Source: Breviolum minutum Mf 1.05b.01 (taxonomy: Eukaryota > Sar > Dinophyceae > Suessiales > Symbiodiniaceae). From it: DNA of 64,000 nt. Positions 56,805 through 64,000 of this stretch are shown here, piece by piece (the first letter of the stretch is position 1; each line of letters begins with the position of its first letter). The position numbers and the translations under genes are program-made. Where the stretch lies: positions 248,001 to 312,000 of the forward strand of contig DF239110.1 in assembly GCA_000507305.1 (NCBI GenBank). The letters are read 5' to 3'. The notes beneath the pieces were generated by a model, which searched no databases, was not told where the DNA came from, and saw nothing but the letters and a program-made list of their open reading frames with translations.

Positions 56805-57437
56805 GGTCATCACCCAATATCACATGAGCGCTCACATGATCATGCAAACAGATCCCCAACATTGACTACAGTAGACTTTTTAGCTTTTGCAAACAAACAT
56901 GCACCAATCAACTTGAAGATACTCTCCCTGAAACGAAATCGTATTCCAACCATCATTTTCCAGGGGCGAAAAGTTAGTTTCAAGGAGGGTGATGTTTCCC
57001 ATCATTTGTGTCATTTGTGCCATGTTTTCTTGAATGGATTCCAAAAACATCAACATACATATTTGCAACAAAGAATGAACCACCTATGTGACTGTTATGG
57101 AGATGTTTACCTGCTTTCATCTCTTTTAGATGCTTGTTTTGTGGAAGATGGTTGTTGTGTTTTTCCTACTTTTGTTGAGCATATACTTTCCAAATAGGAT
57201 TGACAAAATACTCACCAACTAGGATATCTACACATTTACACAATATATTTACCATATCAACTCAGCTGACATCAACCCTTTGGGTCTTTTGTAGATTTTG
57301 TTAAAGCATCAACATTTCGTAAAGCATCCCATGCGTGGCCCCTGATTCAAGGCGCCGTAGATCGCCTACGTGAGCTTCTACAATGCTCCTTGGGGACTTT
57401 TGGAATCGGGAGCTACCTGGGGGAGAATGGGAGGTGA
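47752..57437 (+). CDS. Second multi-exon gene model, product not recognised
   Basis: A chain of exon-like segments on the + strand, more GC-rich than their surroundings and bounded by AG and GT (one GC). From 48923 the pieces join in phase: 48923-48982, 50294-50383, 51979-52040, 52262-52302, 53381-53471, 54755-54872, 56116-56213, 56307-56333, 56570-56595 and 57295-57437, ending in TGA. The predicted protein has helical stretches (LLMQLKEFKVQRWERG, VLRVLHDVVYLHQEL, AVDRLRELLQ) and a polar linker (GRPVNPPGSQAFADPA). I know no family with this pattern and see no catalytic motif. The start is not located. Phase agreement over nine joins is the main support; several segments are open in more than one frame, so the model could be wrong in parts. 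Confidence 0.42.
47902..47963 (+). CDS. Second gene, candidate exon: VFVLRPVYVLTHSETHF
   Basis: After TTCCCAG. Encodes VFVLRPVYVLTHSETHFLNV and ends GTGG|GTATGT, a good donor. In phase with the previous candidate. The join to 48923 is not in phase, so at least one exon is missing. Confidence 0.42.
48923..48982 (+). CDS. Second gene, candidate exon
   Basis: After CTGCCTCAG. Encodes VMQASVRPKSPLALKPLLEI, twenty codons, ending ATT|GTGAAT. Phase 0 with the next candidate. Confidence 0.4.
49366..49465. mobile_element. Family C inverted-end element (TTTCCAAAAATAGGGGTACC), representative copy
   Basis: About 100 bases, ends GGATGTTTCCGAAAATAG and CTATTTTTGGAAACACCC, with inner arms CAAATCATCCATTTT and AAACCATCCATTTTGGGG. 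Here both flanks read AAATGG, a possible target duplication. Other copies at about 1904-2004, 3457-3546, 21087-21188 and 22118-22218. Confidence 0.8.
50294..50383 (+). CDS. Second gene, candidate exon
   Basis: After TCAACAG. Thirty codons in the chosen frame, ending TLEGLVECSQ, donor CACAG|GTGGGT. All three frames are open, so the frame is chosen only by phase with the neighbours. Confidence 0.4.
51979..52040 (+). CDS. Second gene, candidate exon: AELLMQLKEFKVQRW
   Basis: After AAACTGCAG. Encodes AELLMQLKEFKVQRWERGVT plus two bases. Donor TTG|GTGATG. The helical, charged sequence and clean borders make this one of the better exons of the chain. Confidence 0.5.
52262..52302 (+). CDS. Second gene, weak candidate exon
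   Basis: After GGTAACAG. Encodes PAPHPIQHGGGHR in the frame that links 52040 to 53381. A neighbouring frame (MVEGTEVETSS) is also open, so this piece rests only on phase. Confidence 0.28.
53381..53471 (+). CDS. Second gene, candidate exon: HPVLNRFDTILAVRK
   Basis: Encodes TAWHPVLNRFDTILAVRKSF then GLKQSSREE plus two bases of Met. Donor GGAAAT|GTAGGG. Joins 54755 in phase. Confidence 0.5.
54755..54872 (+). CDS. Second gene, candidate exon: Pro-rich linker
   Basis: After TCTCACCCAG. Encodes SFTRPTSGRPVNPPGSQAFA and then NTENPGPSEELVVE. Donor GTGGAG|GTGCAC. Phase 0 with the next exon. Frames on the opposite strand are open here too but have poorer codon character. Confidence 0.5.
55940..56048. 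mobile_element. Family I element (AAGTTAGGATCAAAG), representative copy
   Basis: Ends GGAAGTTAGGATCAAAGCTT and ATCACCTTTGGAATCCTAAC are loosely inverted, with TTATACAACCCC inside. Other copies near 31288-31372, 34830-34930, 50680-50895, 54500-54720 and 59365-59475. Confidence 0.6.
56116..56213 (+). CDS. Second gene, candidate exon: VLRVLHDVVYLHQEL
   Basis: After AAACGCAG. Encodes VLRVLHDVVYLHQELKVTNP then a Thr/Gly-rich end with TNGVGFD. Donor ACCG|GTAAGG is the strongest of the chain. Confidence 0.52.
56307..56333 (+). CDS. Second gene, candidate exon (27 bases)
   Basis: After TTATTTCAG, a strong acceptor 93 bases past the previous donor. Encodes VDWLSKGW plus two bases in the linking frame, donor GGAG|GTGGTG. 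If read through, the frame meets a stop at 56347-56349, so this could instead be the last exon. Confidence 0.38.
56570..56595 (+). CDS. Second gene, weak candidate exon (26 bases)
   Basis: After AAAGAAAG. Encodes HVAKTQLF between split codons and needs a GC donor (TTCA|GCGAAG). It bridges the phases of 56333 and 57295. Confidence 0.3.
56743..56805. repeat. (CAT)n microsatellite
   Basis: About 20 CAT units between two candidate exons of the second gene model. It yields poly-His and poly-Ile frames that have no other support. Confidence 0.9.
57295..57437 (+). CDS. Second gene, candidate last exon with stop
   Basis: After TTTTGTAG. Encodes FVKASTFRKASHAWPLIQGA, VDRLRELLQCSLGTFGIG and SYLGENGR, then TGA at 57435-57437. 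Coding-like composition stops at the TGA and a CCTCCCTGAA-type repeat begins within 25 bases. Confidence 0.5.
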
Positions 57438-57458
57438 TTACCCTTCCTGAACCTAGCA

Positions 57459-57563
57459 TACTGTTGATGGACAAAATCCTGCACCACCAATCATGATGAT
57501 TATCTCATTATTTATAGGGTTTTAAGCATCCCAGGTGGTGCAGGATTTCGTCCATCAACAGTA
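57459..57563. mobile_element. Family B inverted-end element (TACTGTTGATGG), representative copy
   Basis: 105 bases with ends TACTGTTGATGGACAAAAT and CGTCCATCAACAGTA and a long near-perfect inverted arm (CCTGCACCACC / GGTGGTGCAGG). A second form has CCGGATTTCTGAACCATCAA as one arm. Other copies near 9818-9975, 16733, 23418-23563, 27932, 38226-38340, 40500-40625, 45343-45590 and 52560-52705. Confidence 0.8.
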
Positions 57564-57794
57564 GCACCTGAAAATGGGCCTTCCAAAAGGAAACTCGTAT
57601 TCCAACCATCCATTTTCAGGGGACATGTTGGTTTTAGGGAGGTGATTACTTTCCATCAATCCAATTATCCCTAGTGCTCCAGTCATACCCTGTTAGGTAC
57701 CAATAACCCCCTCCAAAATCATTGTCAGAAGGGAATATTTATGTGAATATGTATATATATCTATACACACTAATGGAGAGGGTTGCCTGAGGGA

Positions 57795-57892
57795 GGTAGT
57801 TATATATAATATGTATATATATATATATGTATGTATATTTATATATATATATATACAGTACATGTATATTTATATATATATATATACCTACA
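57795..57892. repeat. AT-rich microsatellite cluster
   Basis: Alternating TA and GTATA/ATACA runs, similar to those at about 1165-1195, 11829-11875, 14117-14160, 17525-17552, 33428-33446, 43255-43282, 53248-53290, 54627-54648 and 58990-59030. Confidence 0.8.
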
Positions 57893-58180
57893 TGGCTGGA
57901 AAAGGGACCCTGAATGAAGATGTATTTCGGATTGAACATGAGGATTTTTGCATTGCTATGATTGCTATATCAGTTTACCAGAAGGAAAAAAAGGGGCTCT
58001 TCAAATGGCTGGGTCAAGTTAAACACAGGTCTTCATGTCCTTCATGATAATGTTGCATGTGATTTTTCACCTAGGATGTCAGTGAAACATGAAGTATGTA
58101 TCTAGTATCATCGCTAAGTGGGATGACCACAGAGACCCCAACTGCCCGCGACTTTAATTCCCCATTGGGTAAAACGCATG

Positions 58181-58345
58181 CAAGATAGGCCCCCTACCAT
58201 TCATAAATAGGATTTACAGCCGCTGCAAAATGGCCAAACAAATAAATGGGTTCTACTGGGGTTATAACCCTTATAAGTGGAAAATTATAACCCTACTTAT
58301 AACTGCTAGGGGCCCTCCTTGGAACTGGCTGGGGTTATTTCACCC
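58181..58345. mobile_element. Family H element (TAGGGGCCC / TTATAACCCC), representative copy
   Basis: Begins near AGGCCCCCTACCATTCATAA and closes at GTTATTTCACCCCATTTATA, with ACTTATAACTGCTAGGGGCC inside. Arms repeat TATAACCCC and its inverse. Other copies near 17308-17360, 24455-24530, 33160-33250, 39575-39715, 42210-42295, 45030-45115 and 60375-60420. Confidence 0.6.
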
Positions 58346-60932
58346 CATTTATAACTGCGGCTCGTCAAGCTTGCATCGATACAGATCGAGATCCGGGAAT
58401 CACCTGTCAGTTCGGGGAAGTATGCAACCCTTTTCCAACCCTATAGGATCCATATAAAGATGTTATATTTTCCTAGTAATTCACCGTGGAAATCAACTAT
58501 TCATTTCGGTAATGATACCAGTCCTATGGATCCTAGGGGGTGTGTTGGTTGCTAAATCCTTTTCAAAATATATAACTATGGAGATAAGTTGGTTCTTTGG
58601 CAGGTACATATGACAGTATGACATCATAGAACCAAATCAGCTATTCATATTAGGTAAATACCCTCCAGGGAACAAACATATATATCCCCCAAAAATGGCA
58701 TTTTGAAGATGATTTTCCTTTTCCCAAGGTGGGATATGTTAATCCCCTGGAGGGTAAATAATGGTAAATATAGGAGGCAGCCATGAATTCAATGGGTGGT
58801 AACTGATGTACTTCTTTTGGCCGCAAAAAAATCACCTCAAGGTTCCGAGTTGCCTGTGCTTCTTGGAGTGGGCGATACCCCAGTCTTTGAACAAAAACGT
58901 TTCCGGGGAGCGTTGAAAGGAGCGAAACAGGGTTATGAGGTATATACCACCCGAAAAGAAACATGAAAATGGAACATTACCATTTTTACTAGGAGATATA
59001 CATATATATATATGTATATATATATACATCTTCTAAATGGTTGTGTTTTCCATTGTCATACTGGTATTTCCTTGGGTTGCATCTGAAATCCCCAAGCACA
59101 TTGAAGGGAGAGATGAATCGAGGGATTCTTTTTCCCAAGGTTTCGAACAAGCACAGATCTTTAGCGAAAGAAATTTCCCCCCCACGTGGGTTTTATTGGG
59201 TCGAAAAGGGGAAGGAAAAAATGGTACACTCCATGAAACTAATAGCTCGCACCAGCCAGGAAGCCATCCCAAAAGGAGAGGATCGTCTTCCAACCATTTT
59301 CAGGTGCTATGTTAGTTTTAGGTATGGTAGATTTCCAATTCCGACAAAAAGCAAAACACCCTACTGAGATGTCCAGGGTACTTAGCACATGGATTATAAC
59401 CCCTATATAAGTAGGTTGGATACGTCCCGTTAATAGGTTGTAAACCAACTTACTAACTGACTAACTTCCATGGACAGCCTAGTATGAACCATTCATGAGG
59501 TGATGAGGTATTCATGTAGCTTTGTGGGTGCTTTGGGCCGATTTTTTTTTGTTTGATGATATGAAGACCAGTTGAGCCAGTTGCTTGGAGAACGCCAATT
59601 TGGGTGGATTTTCAGCTCCACAAATTTTATTCTCTAAGAATCAGCGATTGGACCCTCTGAAAAAGATGGTTTTGACTCTGCTTCTAGCAGGGTTTCTTTG
59701 GATCTCCAAACCAGCAGTTTTGAGATCCCATGATTCTTAGGGTTGTCAGAATTTGCGTTCAAGAAAAAAACGCTCACCTTGCGCGATTCCAACGTCGCAT
59801 ATTCACATCTATTATGGTTGCTGAGTCTGGTTTAGTAACCCCTAGTAACCCCATCTAACTTGATCAGATTCTAATTTGTGTGTACATGTCTCATATAGAC
59901 TCTACTTGATCAGAGACTCAGAGATATTTTTGTGGTGATTCCAACCTCACATCACCTCCCCCCGAAATGGTTTTGTAAGGAATCTTCCCACATGACCTGG
60001 CTAAATCACCACAGTCATCCCACCACCATGAAACCTTCAGATGATGTTCAAAAGGTTGCAGGTGTTGCGTTGAAAAAGAGCTCGTAGCATATATTTTCAG
60101 CCTGAGCAATGTTTTTTTGTTTTCCGTCACTGCTAGGAGGCTTCATTTTTTTTTAGGGGATCGGCAACTCTCTATGTGAGAAGTTTGTATCAAACAAACA
60201 CACTTCAATCACATGTAAGCTTGGATTTGTTAAAGGTGATGTTTTTTCTAACCTTGTACCACGGGATTCATCACCATTTGGGAGAATTTTTTGGGTCACC
60301 TTTTTCTTTACCCGCATCCAACAGTCGCAAATCCAAAGACTTCAAGGAGTGTAACGGTTGGATGCTTCATACAAGGTGGGTCCGTCCCTACCCAGTTATC
60401 AATGGGAGTTATATCCGCTATAATATTGGCCGAAGATAAATATGGATAACGGGGGCTCTACCCTCCTGGGAATCAGCATATCTAGGTGGTGGTTTCAGAT
60501 ATTTTTTATTTTCACCCCGAAAACTTGGGGAAGATTTCCAATTTGACTAATATTTTTCAGATGGGTTGGTTCAACCAGATATTCCATCAAACATCACTTT
60601 TGAGTCGATGATGTTCCTTTTCCCGTTTGGTGGGATATATGTATCCGTTCCTTGGGAGGGTAACTCTCATAAATCGGAGTTATGGGCCCCTACTTATACG
60701 CCCCCGAAAACTACTGCAACGTGTCCCCTGAAAAAATAATGGTTGGAAGACTATTGAGCAATGAAAAAATCCCTGGTTGGTTGGATTATATAGGGGAATA
60801 TACTACCCAGCTATATAGGGATTATAATAAAGGTTTGGCTCGAAGAAGCTAGACCTCAGTGGGAGGCACCCGCAACTTGTGCTACCCACGGTCCCTTCAC
60901 GGTTTGCGCTACGTGCGGGACTTCGTTTCTTG

Positions 60933-61235
60933 CTGGCACCGCTGTACTTAACTGTACCGTCTGCTTTGCTTGGTACCTGGTTTAGGGTGAGCCAAAAACC
61001 CTGTCTTTCCGGTCTTGTGCAGGCCGAGATTGGTTTAGCTGGCACCGCTGTACTTTACTGTACCGTTTGCTTTGCTTGGTTGGGGGTCAACCTTAAACCC
61101 CGTCTTTCCGGTCCTGAGCAGGCCGAGGACTTCTACTGGCACCGCTGTACTTCACTGTACCGTCTGCTTTGTTTGTGGTTTAGGGTCAACCAGAAACCCT
61201 GTCCTCGGTCCAGTGCAGGCCGCGAGTCCTTCCCC
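60933..61235 (+). repeat. Three tandem repeats of about 100 bases at the element's 5' end
   Basis: Units start at 60933, 61039 and 61136, each with CTGGCACCGCTGTACTT, then TACCGT(C/T)TGCTTTG, a GGGT(C/G)A(A/G)CC motif and GCAGGCCG near the end. Lengths are about 106, 97 and 100 bases. They sit directly before the first ORF, as promoter monomers do in mouse L1. A promoter role is inference. Confidence 0.85.
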
Positions 61236-61240
61236 CTTTG

Positions 61241-61438
61241 ATGCGTCACGGCTTCGCTGACCAGGAGAAGGAGGGAGCGTCGGCAAAGATCGACGGCGAG
61301 AAGACGTTTGTGGCTACATCGAACTGGGTTGAGGGTGCTCCCCACGTTTCAAGTGGCACAACTGGGACCAACATCACAGCAGAGATCCTCGGTATTTACA
61401 GCTGGTTGCAAAGATGGCGTCCACAGCTTCCAAAGTAG
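61241..61438 (+). CDS. Small ORF ahead of and overlapping ORF1
   Basis: Begins ATGCGTCACGGC just after the third repeat and encodes 65 residues with GASAKIDGEKTFVATSNW in the middle, ending TAG at 61436-61438. It overlaps the start of ORF1 by 25 bases in another frame. Its codon usage looks like the ORFs around it. It may be a real leader ORF or the rest of a longer one. Confidence 0.45.
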   Translation: MRHGFADQEKEGASAKIDGEKTFVATSNWVEGAPHVSSGTTGTNITAEILGIYSWLQRWRPQLPK

Positions 61439-62625
61439 ACAACCGATGGAGATGCGACTGCCAAAGGTTAAACGGACCTACGGCGGAATTCTGCGGGCAA
61501 TGTGGGCTACACTGGCAGTATGTTGGGTGGCAAACCTACGAGAAGCCCCAGAGAGAAAAGTCCAGGCCTCGTTCCCGAAAACCCCGCACTGGCAAGGGCA
61601 AGGGAAAAGGGAAGGCCAAGGATGGCAAGGGCAAGGACAAGGGCAAGGATGGTGGCAAGAACGCAGAGAACCAGAACCCTGTGACGCCACGGTCGGTCAA
61701 GACCACGGAGCTCAGTTCACCAGACTTCAAAAAGCCAATGGTGACGGATCCCAAGACGGAGGTGGCGGATGGCAAGGACGAAAAGCCATACTCCCCAATG
61801 AAGGAGGAGGGCGAGAAGATCCCAATGCCTGCGAGCTCTGGTGCCCAAGCTCAGGTCCTGATGGCGCTCTTAAAGGATGTGGCGGACGGCAAGTCAAGTG
61901 CAGAAGAAGCTTTGAAGATGGCCGCAAAGTCCACCAACGAGTCGACTGCAGTTTCGACACCAACCACGGAGTCCAAGGATGTTCACAAGGTTGGAAGACA
62001 GTTGGCCAAAGCGCAGGCCAAGACGAAGAAAGCTTACGAGACTCTCAAGAAGATGAAGGAAGATTGGGCTACATGGACGGGACAGATCCAAGAGCTCTAC
62101 AACCGGAAGGTCAAGCAGCACGAGGAGGCTCATCGTGCATGGACTTTGGTGCTTCAGGACGCAATCACAGCCGAGAAGAAAGCCAAAGAAGAATTGCAAG
62201 CCTTGGGCAAGACTCACAAAGACTTCAAGTGGGACGAGGTCGAATTGGACGAGAAGGACTACCCGGAGATGTTCGAAATTGGCACAGCTGGTGGAAGCAT
62301 GGAGATCGAGCCTACTGTCAAGGACACCCCGGAGTTACCAGAGGATTCACAGCCCAAGATGCCACCCCCCCAAGAACTTCCCAAAGATACCTTTGTGCAG
62401 AAGTTGGAGGCTGCGGCAACTGCAGCAGCAGCAAAGGCAAAGGACAAGGAGCGAGAAAGGGCAAGGGGGAAGAGAAAGGACGACGAAAAATCAGACCCGA
62501 GATCCAGGAGCACTTCTACAAGGAAGCAAGTACAACCAGCGAAAGGGAAGCAGGGACGATTGGATTTTACACCGACATCCAAAGGAAACTCTTTCGCAGC
62601 TCTTGGAGATGGTGTCGAAGATTGA
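61414..62625 (+). CDS. ORF1: 403-residue protein with RanBP2-like zinc finger, basic tract and coiled coil
   Basis: Residues 12-30 form W-x-C-x-C-x3-N-x6-C-x2-C (seen as WRCDCQRLNGPTAEFCGQC), a RanBP2-type zinc finger pattern with one residue instead of two to four between the first cysteines. Residues about 40-90 are Lys/Gly-rich, likely nucleic-acid binding. Residues about 190-285 are a charged helical stretch likely to form a coiled coil, and the C-terminal part is Ala/Lys/Glu-rich. The architecture resembles ORF1 proteins of LINE-type elements, which bind the element RNA. No signal peptide or membrane segment. The ATG at 61414 is the first in frame. The stop TGA at 62623-62625 overlaps the next start. 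Confidence 0.8.
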   Translation: MASTASKVDNRWRCDCQRLNGPTAEFCGQCGLHWQYVGWQTYEKPQREKSRPRSRKPRTGKGKGKGKAKDGKGKDKGKDGGKNAENQNPVTPRSVKTTELSSPDFKKPMVTDPKTEVADGKDEKPYSPMKEEGEKIPMPASSGAQAQVLMALLKDVADGKSSAEEALKMAAKSTNESTAVSTPTTESKDVHKVGRQLAKAQAKTKKAYETLKKMKEDWATWTGQIQELYNRKVKQHEEAHRAWTLVLQDAITAEKKAKEELQALGKTHKDFKWDEVELDEKDYPEMFEIGTAGGSMEIEPTVKDTPELPEDSQPKMPPPQELPKDTFVQKLEAAATAAAAKAKDKERERARGKRKDDEKSDPRSRSTSTRKQVQPAKGKQGRLDFTPTSKGNSFAALGDGVED

Positions 62626-64000
62626 TGGACTACACGACCAGCGACTTGGACATCATGGATGGCACGGGCAATGATCTACGGTCACCTACACCAATCCTTC
62701 ACGACTACCACGAGGAGGAGCTTCAGGCACAGCTTATCATCAACGAGTTCTCATACACGGATGCCTTTCGTGCGAGAGTTGAGACTCTACGACAACAACG
62801 ACGAGCAGCGGAAGATTTTGGAGGTGAGCCAGATGAAGGTGAAGAATCCGAAGAAGAAGAAGAAGGTGACGATGATAGAGGAAGAACCCCGGAGCAACAG
62901 CGTGACCTGGAGGCATCGATTGTTTACTTCAGTCAAGGTTTCCGTGTCCTTCTTCTACGACATGGAGCTTTGGTCGGAGATGATTTACATCAAGTTCTTC
63001 ACATACCTGCACAATGGCCCGCTTCAAGGACAGCATCAGCTATCGAGGGTATCTGGCGTGACCTGGCAACCAAGCAATGGCTTCTGCTATATGCACGTGA
63101 TCCCACTAGAGACAGTATGGCCATTCGACCTGGTGAAATTGCAGCGCTTGTGGTTGCTAGAGATGAATTGCCTCCCAATGAGATTCCTATTGCTCAAGAG
63201 ATCGATTTGACAGCGCATAGCACTACCTTCAGACAGCAGGAGATCAGTCAGGAGTTCCGCACACCACTGAACAGTCGAGGACGTCTTCTGAAAAAGTCCG
63301 GTTACTACGATTACTGTGATGCTTCACGCACAGCAAGGCGATGGCACTGTTACGTGTTTGTGGATGGTGTGGCATGGATGGATGAAATCGAAAGGACTTT
63401 GAGGCCAGCAAGTCACGTTTTGATACGGATCAATCCACGTCGTGACTTACCTGAGGACGAGTTCCTTTTCGTACAAGGTGAGACTACTTCCTTTGCTGTC
63501 ACGTACTTTCCACTCCGCACCATCTACACTACTGTTGCGTTCCATCAGCCATGGACCATCACCGCAGACACCCTTTTGGACGACTACAATCGACAAACGT
63601 GGTTCTTACACGATCTAGGACGTAGCACTGTAGATTGGTGGACAGTCTGGAGGCATATCCACGCAGATCGAACGGTTCTTACATTCATACCGGCTCCTAC
63701 GGGATCTGAAGCGTGGAGGACTTTAGATGCGATCGCTAGTGAATGGAACGACCTCGACACTGCACTTTGGGAAATGGTGGAACCAAATCAGTACTGGCGG
63801 CGGGCACCTACTCTAAGGGACAATGACTTCTTGGTCCTCCTGTTGAACGATGTTGACACTGCCAAGGATGACAGTCTCATTGTCTGTGAGTTTTTGCCTT
63901 CCTGGCAAGCATGGCTCGCCAATGTTCACAGGACCCTCACATTTGATGAAGCCTGTCAACTCTTTTGGGAAGAAGGGATGCAAGTCGACCAGTTTCAACA
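62625..64000 (+). CDS. ORF2, N-terminal 458 codons, runs off the window
   Basis: Starts at the ATG inside TGATG and stays open to base 64000. The first 60 residues are polar, residues about 66-83 are acidic (GEPDEGEESEEEEEGDDD), and the rest looks globular with many Trp, for example CYVFVDGVAWMDEIE, HQPWTITADTLLDDYN and WWTVWRHIH. No reverse transcriptase or endonuclease motif is seen; these would be expected further right if this is a LINE ORF2. I do not recognise the visible part. A shorter ORF at 62659-63210 in another frame is a shadow. Confidence 0.7.
   Translation, partial: MDYTTSDLDIMDGTGNDLRSPTPILHDYHEEELQAQLIINEFSYTDAFRARVETLRQQRRAAEDFGGEPDEGEESEEEEEGDDDRGRTPEQQRDLEASIVYFSQGFRVLLLRHGALVGDDLHQVLHIPAQWPASRTASAIEGIWRDLATKQWLLLYARDPTRDSMAIRPGEIAALVVARDELPPNEIPIAQEIDLTAHSTTFRQQEISQEFRTPLNSRGRLLKKSGYYDYCDASRTARRWHCYVFVDGVAWMDEIERTLRPASHVLIRINPRRDLPEDEFLFVQGETTSFAVTYFPLRTIYTTVAFHQPWTITADTLLDDYNRQTWFLHDLGRSTVDWWTVWRHIHADRTVLTFIPAPTGSEAWRTLDAIASEWNDLDTALWEMVEPNQYWRRAPTLRDNDFLVLLLNDVDTAKDDSLIVCEFLPSWQAWLANVHRTLTFDEACQLFWEEGMQVDQFQ

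Larger units (their letters stand above)
57438..60830. other. Region between the second gene model and the retroelement
   Basis: No gene seen. Holds a perfect CCATCAACAGTA-type element (57459-57563), CCTCCCTGAAACT-type pieces, AT microsatellites (about 57801-57890 and 58997-59030), a TAGGGGCCC-type element (about 58181-58345), a CCCTAAGAATC-type element (about 59635-59745) and a truncated CTAGGTGGTGG element (60482-60576). Confidence 0.6.
60840..64000 (+). mobile_element. Retroelement-like unit, 5' part (cut by the window)
   Basis: A sharp change to GC-rich, continuously coding sequence without introns begins near 60840 inside AT-rich repeat DNA. The order is three tandem repeats, a 65-codon ORF, a 403-residue ORF with zinc finger, basic tract and coiled coil, and a long ORF overlapping the stop of the previous one. 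This layout is known from non-LTR retrotransposons (LINEs). No reverse transcriptase, endonuclease or LTR is visible in the window. A giant LTR-less element of another class, or a plain gene pair, remains possible. Confidence 0.6.

Noticed and set aside
56742-57197. Histidine-rich ORF
   Set aside because: It is a CAT repeat followed by repeat-family sequence; no flanking evidence of coding in that frame.
60980-61190. TTTAGGG-like words as interstitial telomere repeats
   Set aside because: They occur once per monomer and not in tandem.
61478-61963. Long minus-strand frames under ORF1
   Set aside because: Shadows of the Lys/Gly-rich coding sequence; no start, context or family support.

Overview
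The window reads as nuclear DNA of a dinoflagellate. Exons are mostly 13-170 bases and lie in introns of up to 2.8 kb. Many splice donors are GC or GA instead of GT. The non-coding DNA is full of short elements with inverted ends. No rRNA, tRNA, CRISPR array or bacterial-style operon is visible. A Symbiodiniaceae/Suessiales source is my inference from these habits, not something I could test.

Region 1 (about 2.1-44.05 kb, + strand) is the 3' part of one giant gene for a HECT-type E3 ubiquitin ligase of the UPL1/UPL2, Tom1 and HUWE1 type. I rebuilt 41 exons (about 3.0 kb of coding sequence in 42 kb) by combining reading frame, splice phase and memory of the conserved HECT core. The gene's N-terminal part lies left of the window. 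The stop codon is at 44048-44050. Exons as small as 13, 25 and 30 bases are supported by exact phase and family length. Four GA and four GC donors are needed, and two junctions near the end do not resolve with any standard donor.

Region 2 (about 47.7-57.44 kb, + strand) holds a chain of exon-like segments. Seven to nine of them join in phase, the last ending in a stop at 57435-57437. I do not recognise the product. This gene model is much less certain than the ligase.

Region 3 (about 60.84 kb to the right edge, + strand) is the 5' part of a retroelement-like unit. It has three tandem repeats of about 100 bases, then a small ORF, a 403-residue ORF with a RanBP2-like zinc finger, a lysine-rich tract and a probable coiled coil, and a long second ORF that starts inside the first one's stop codon (TGATG) and runs off the window. 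No reverse transcriptase motif falls inside the window, so the class is inferred.

The spaces between hold at least eleven families of 80-200 base elements with inverted ends, in introns and between genes, plus a 254-base TG tract and several AT microsatellites. One intron (29.44-30.34 kb) carries an AT-rich patch with three or four short ORFs in AT-rich codons, unlike anything around it. It may be foreign, perhaps viral or organellar.
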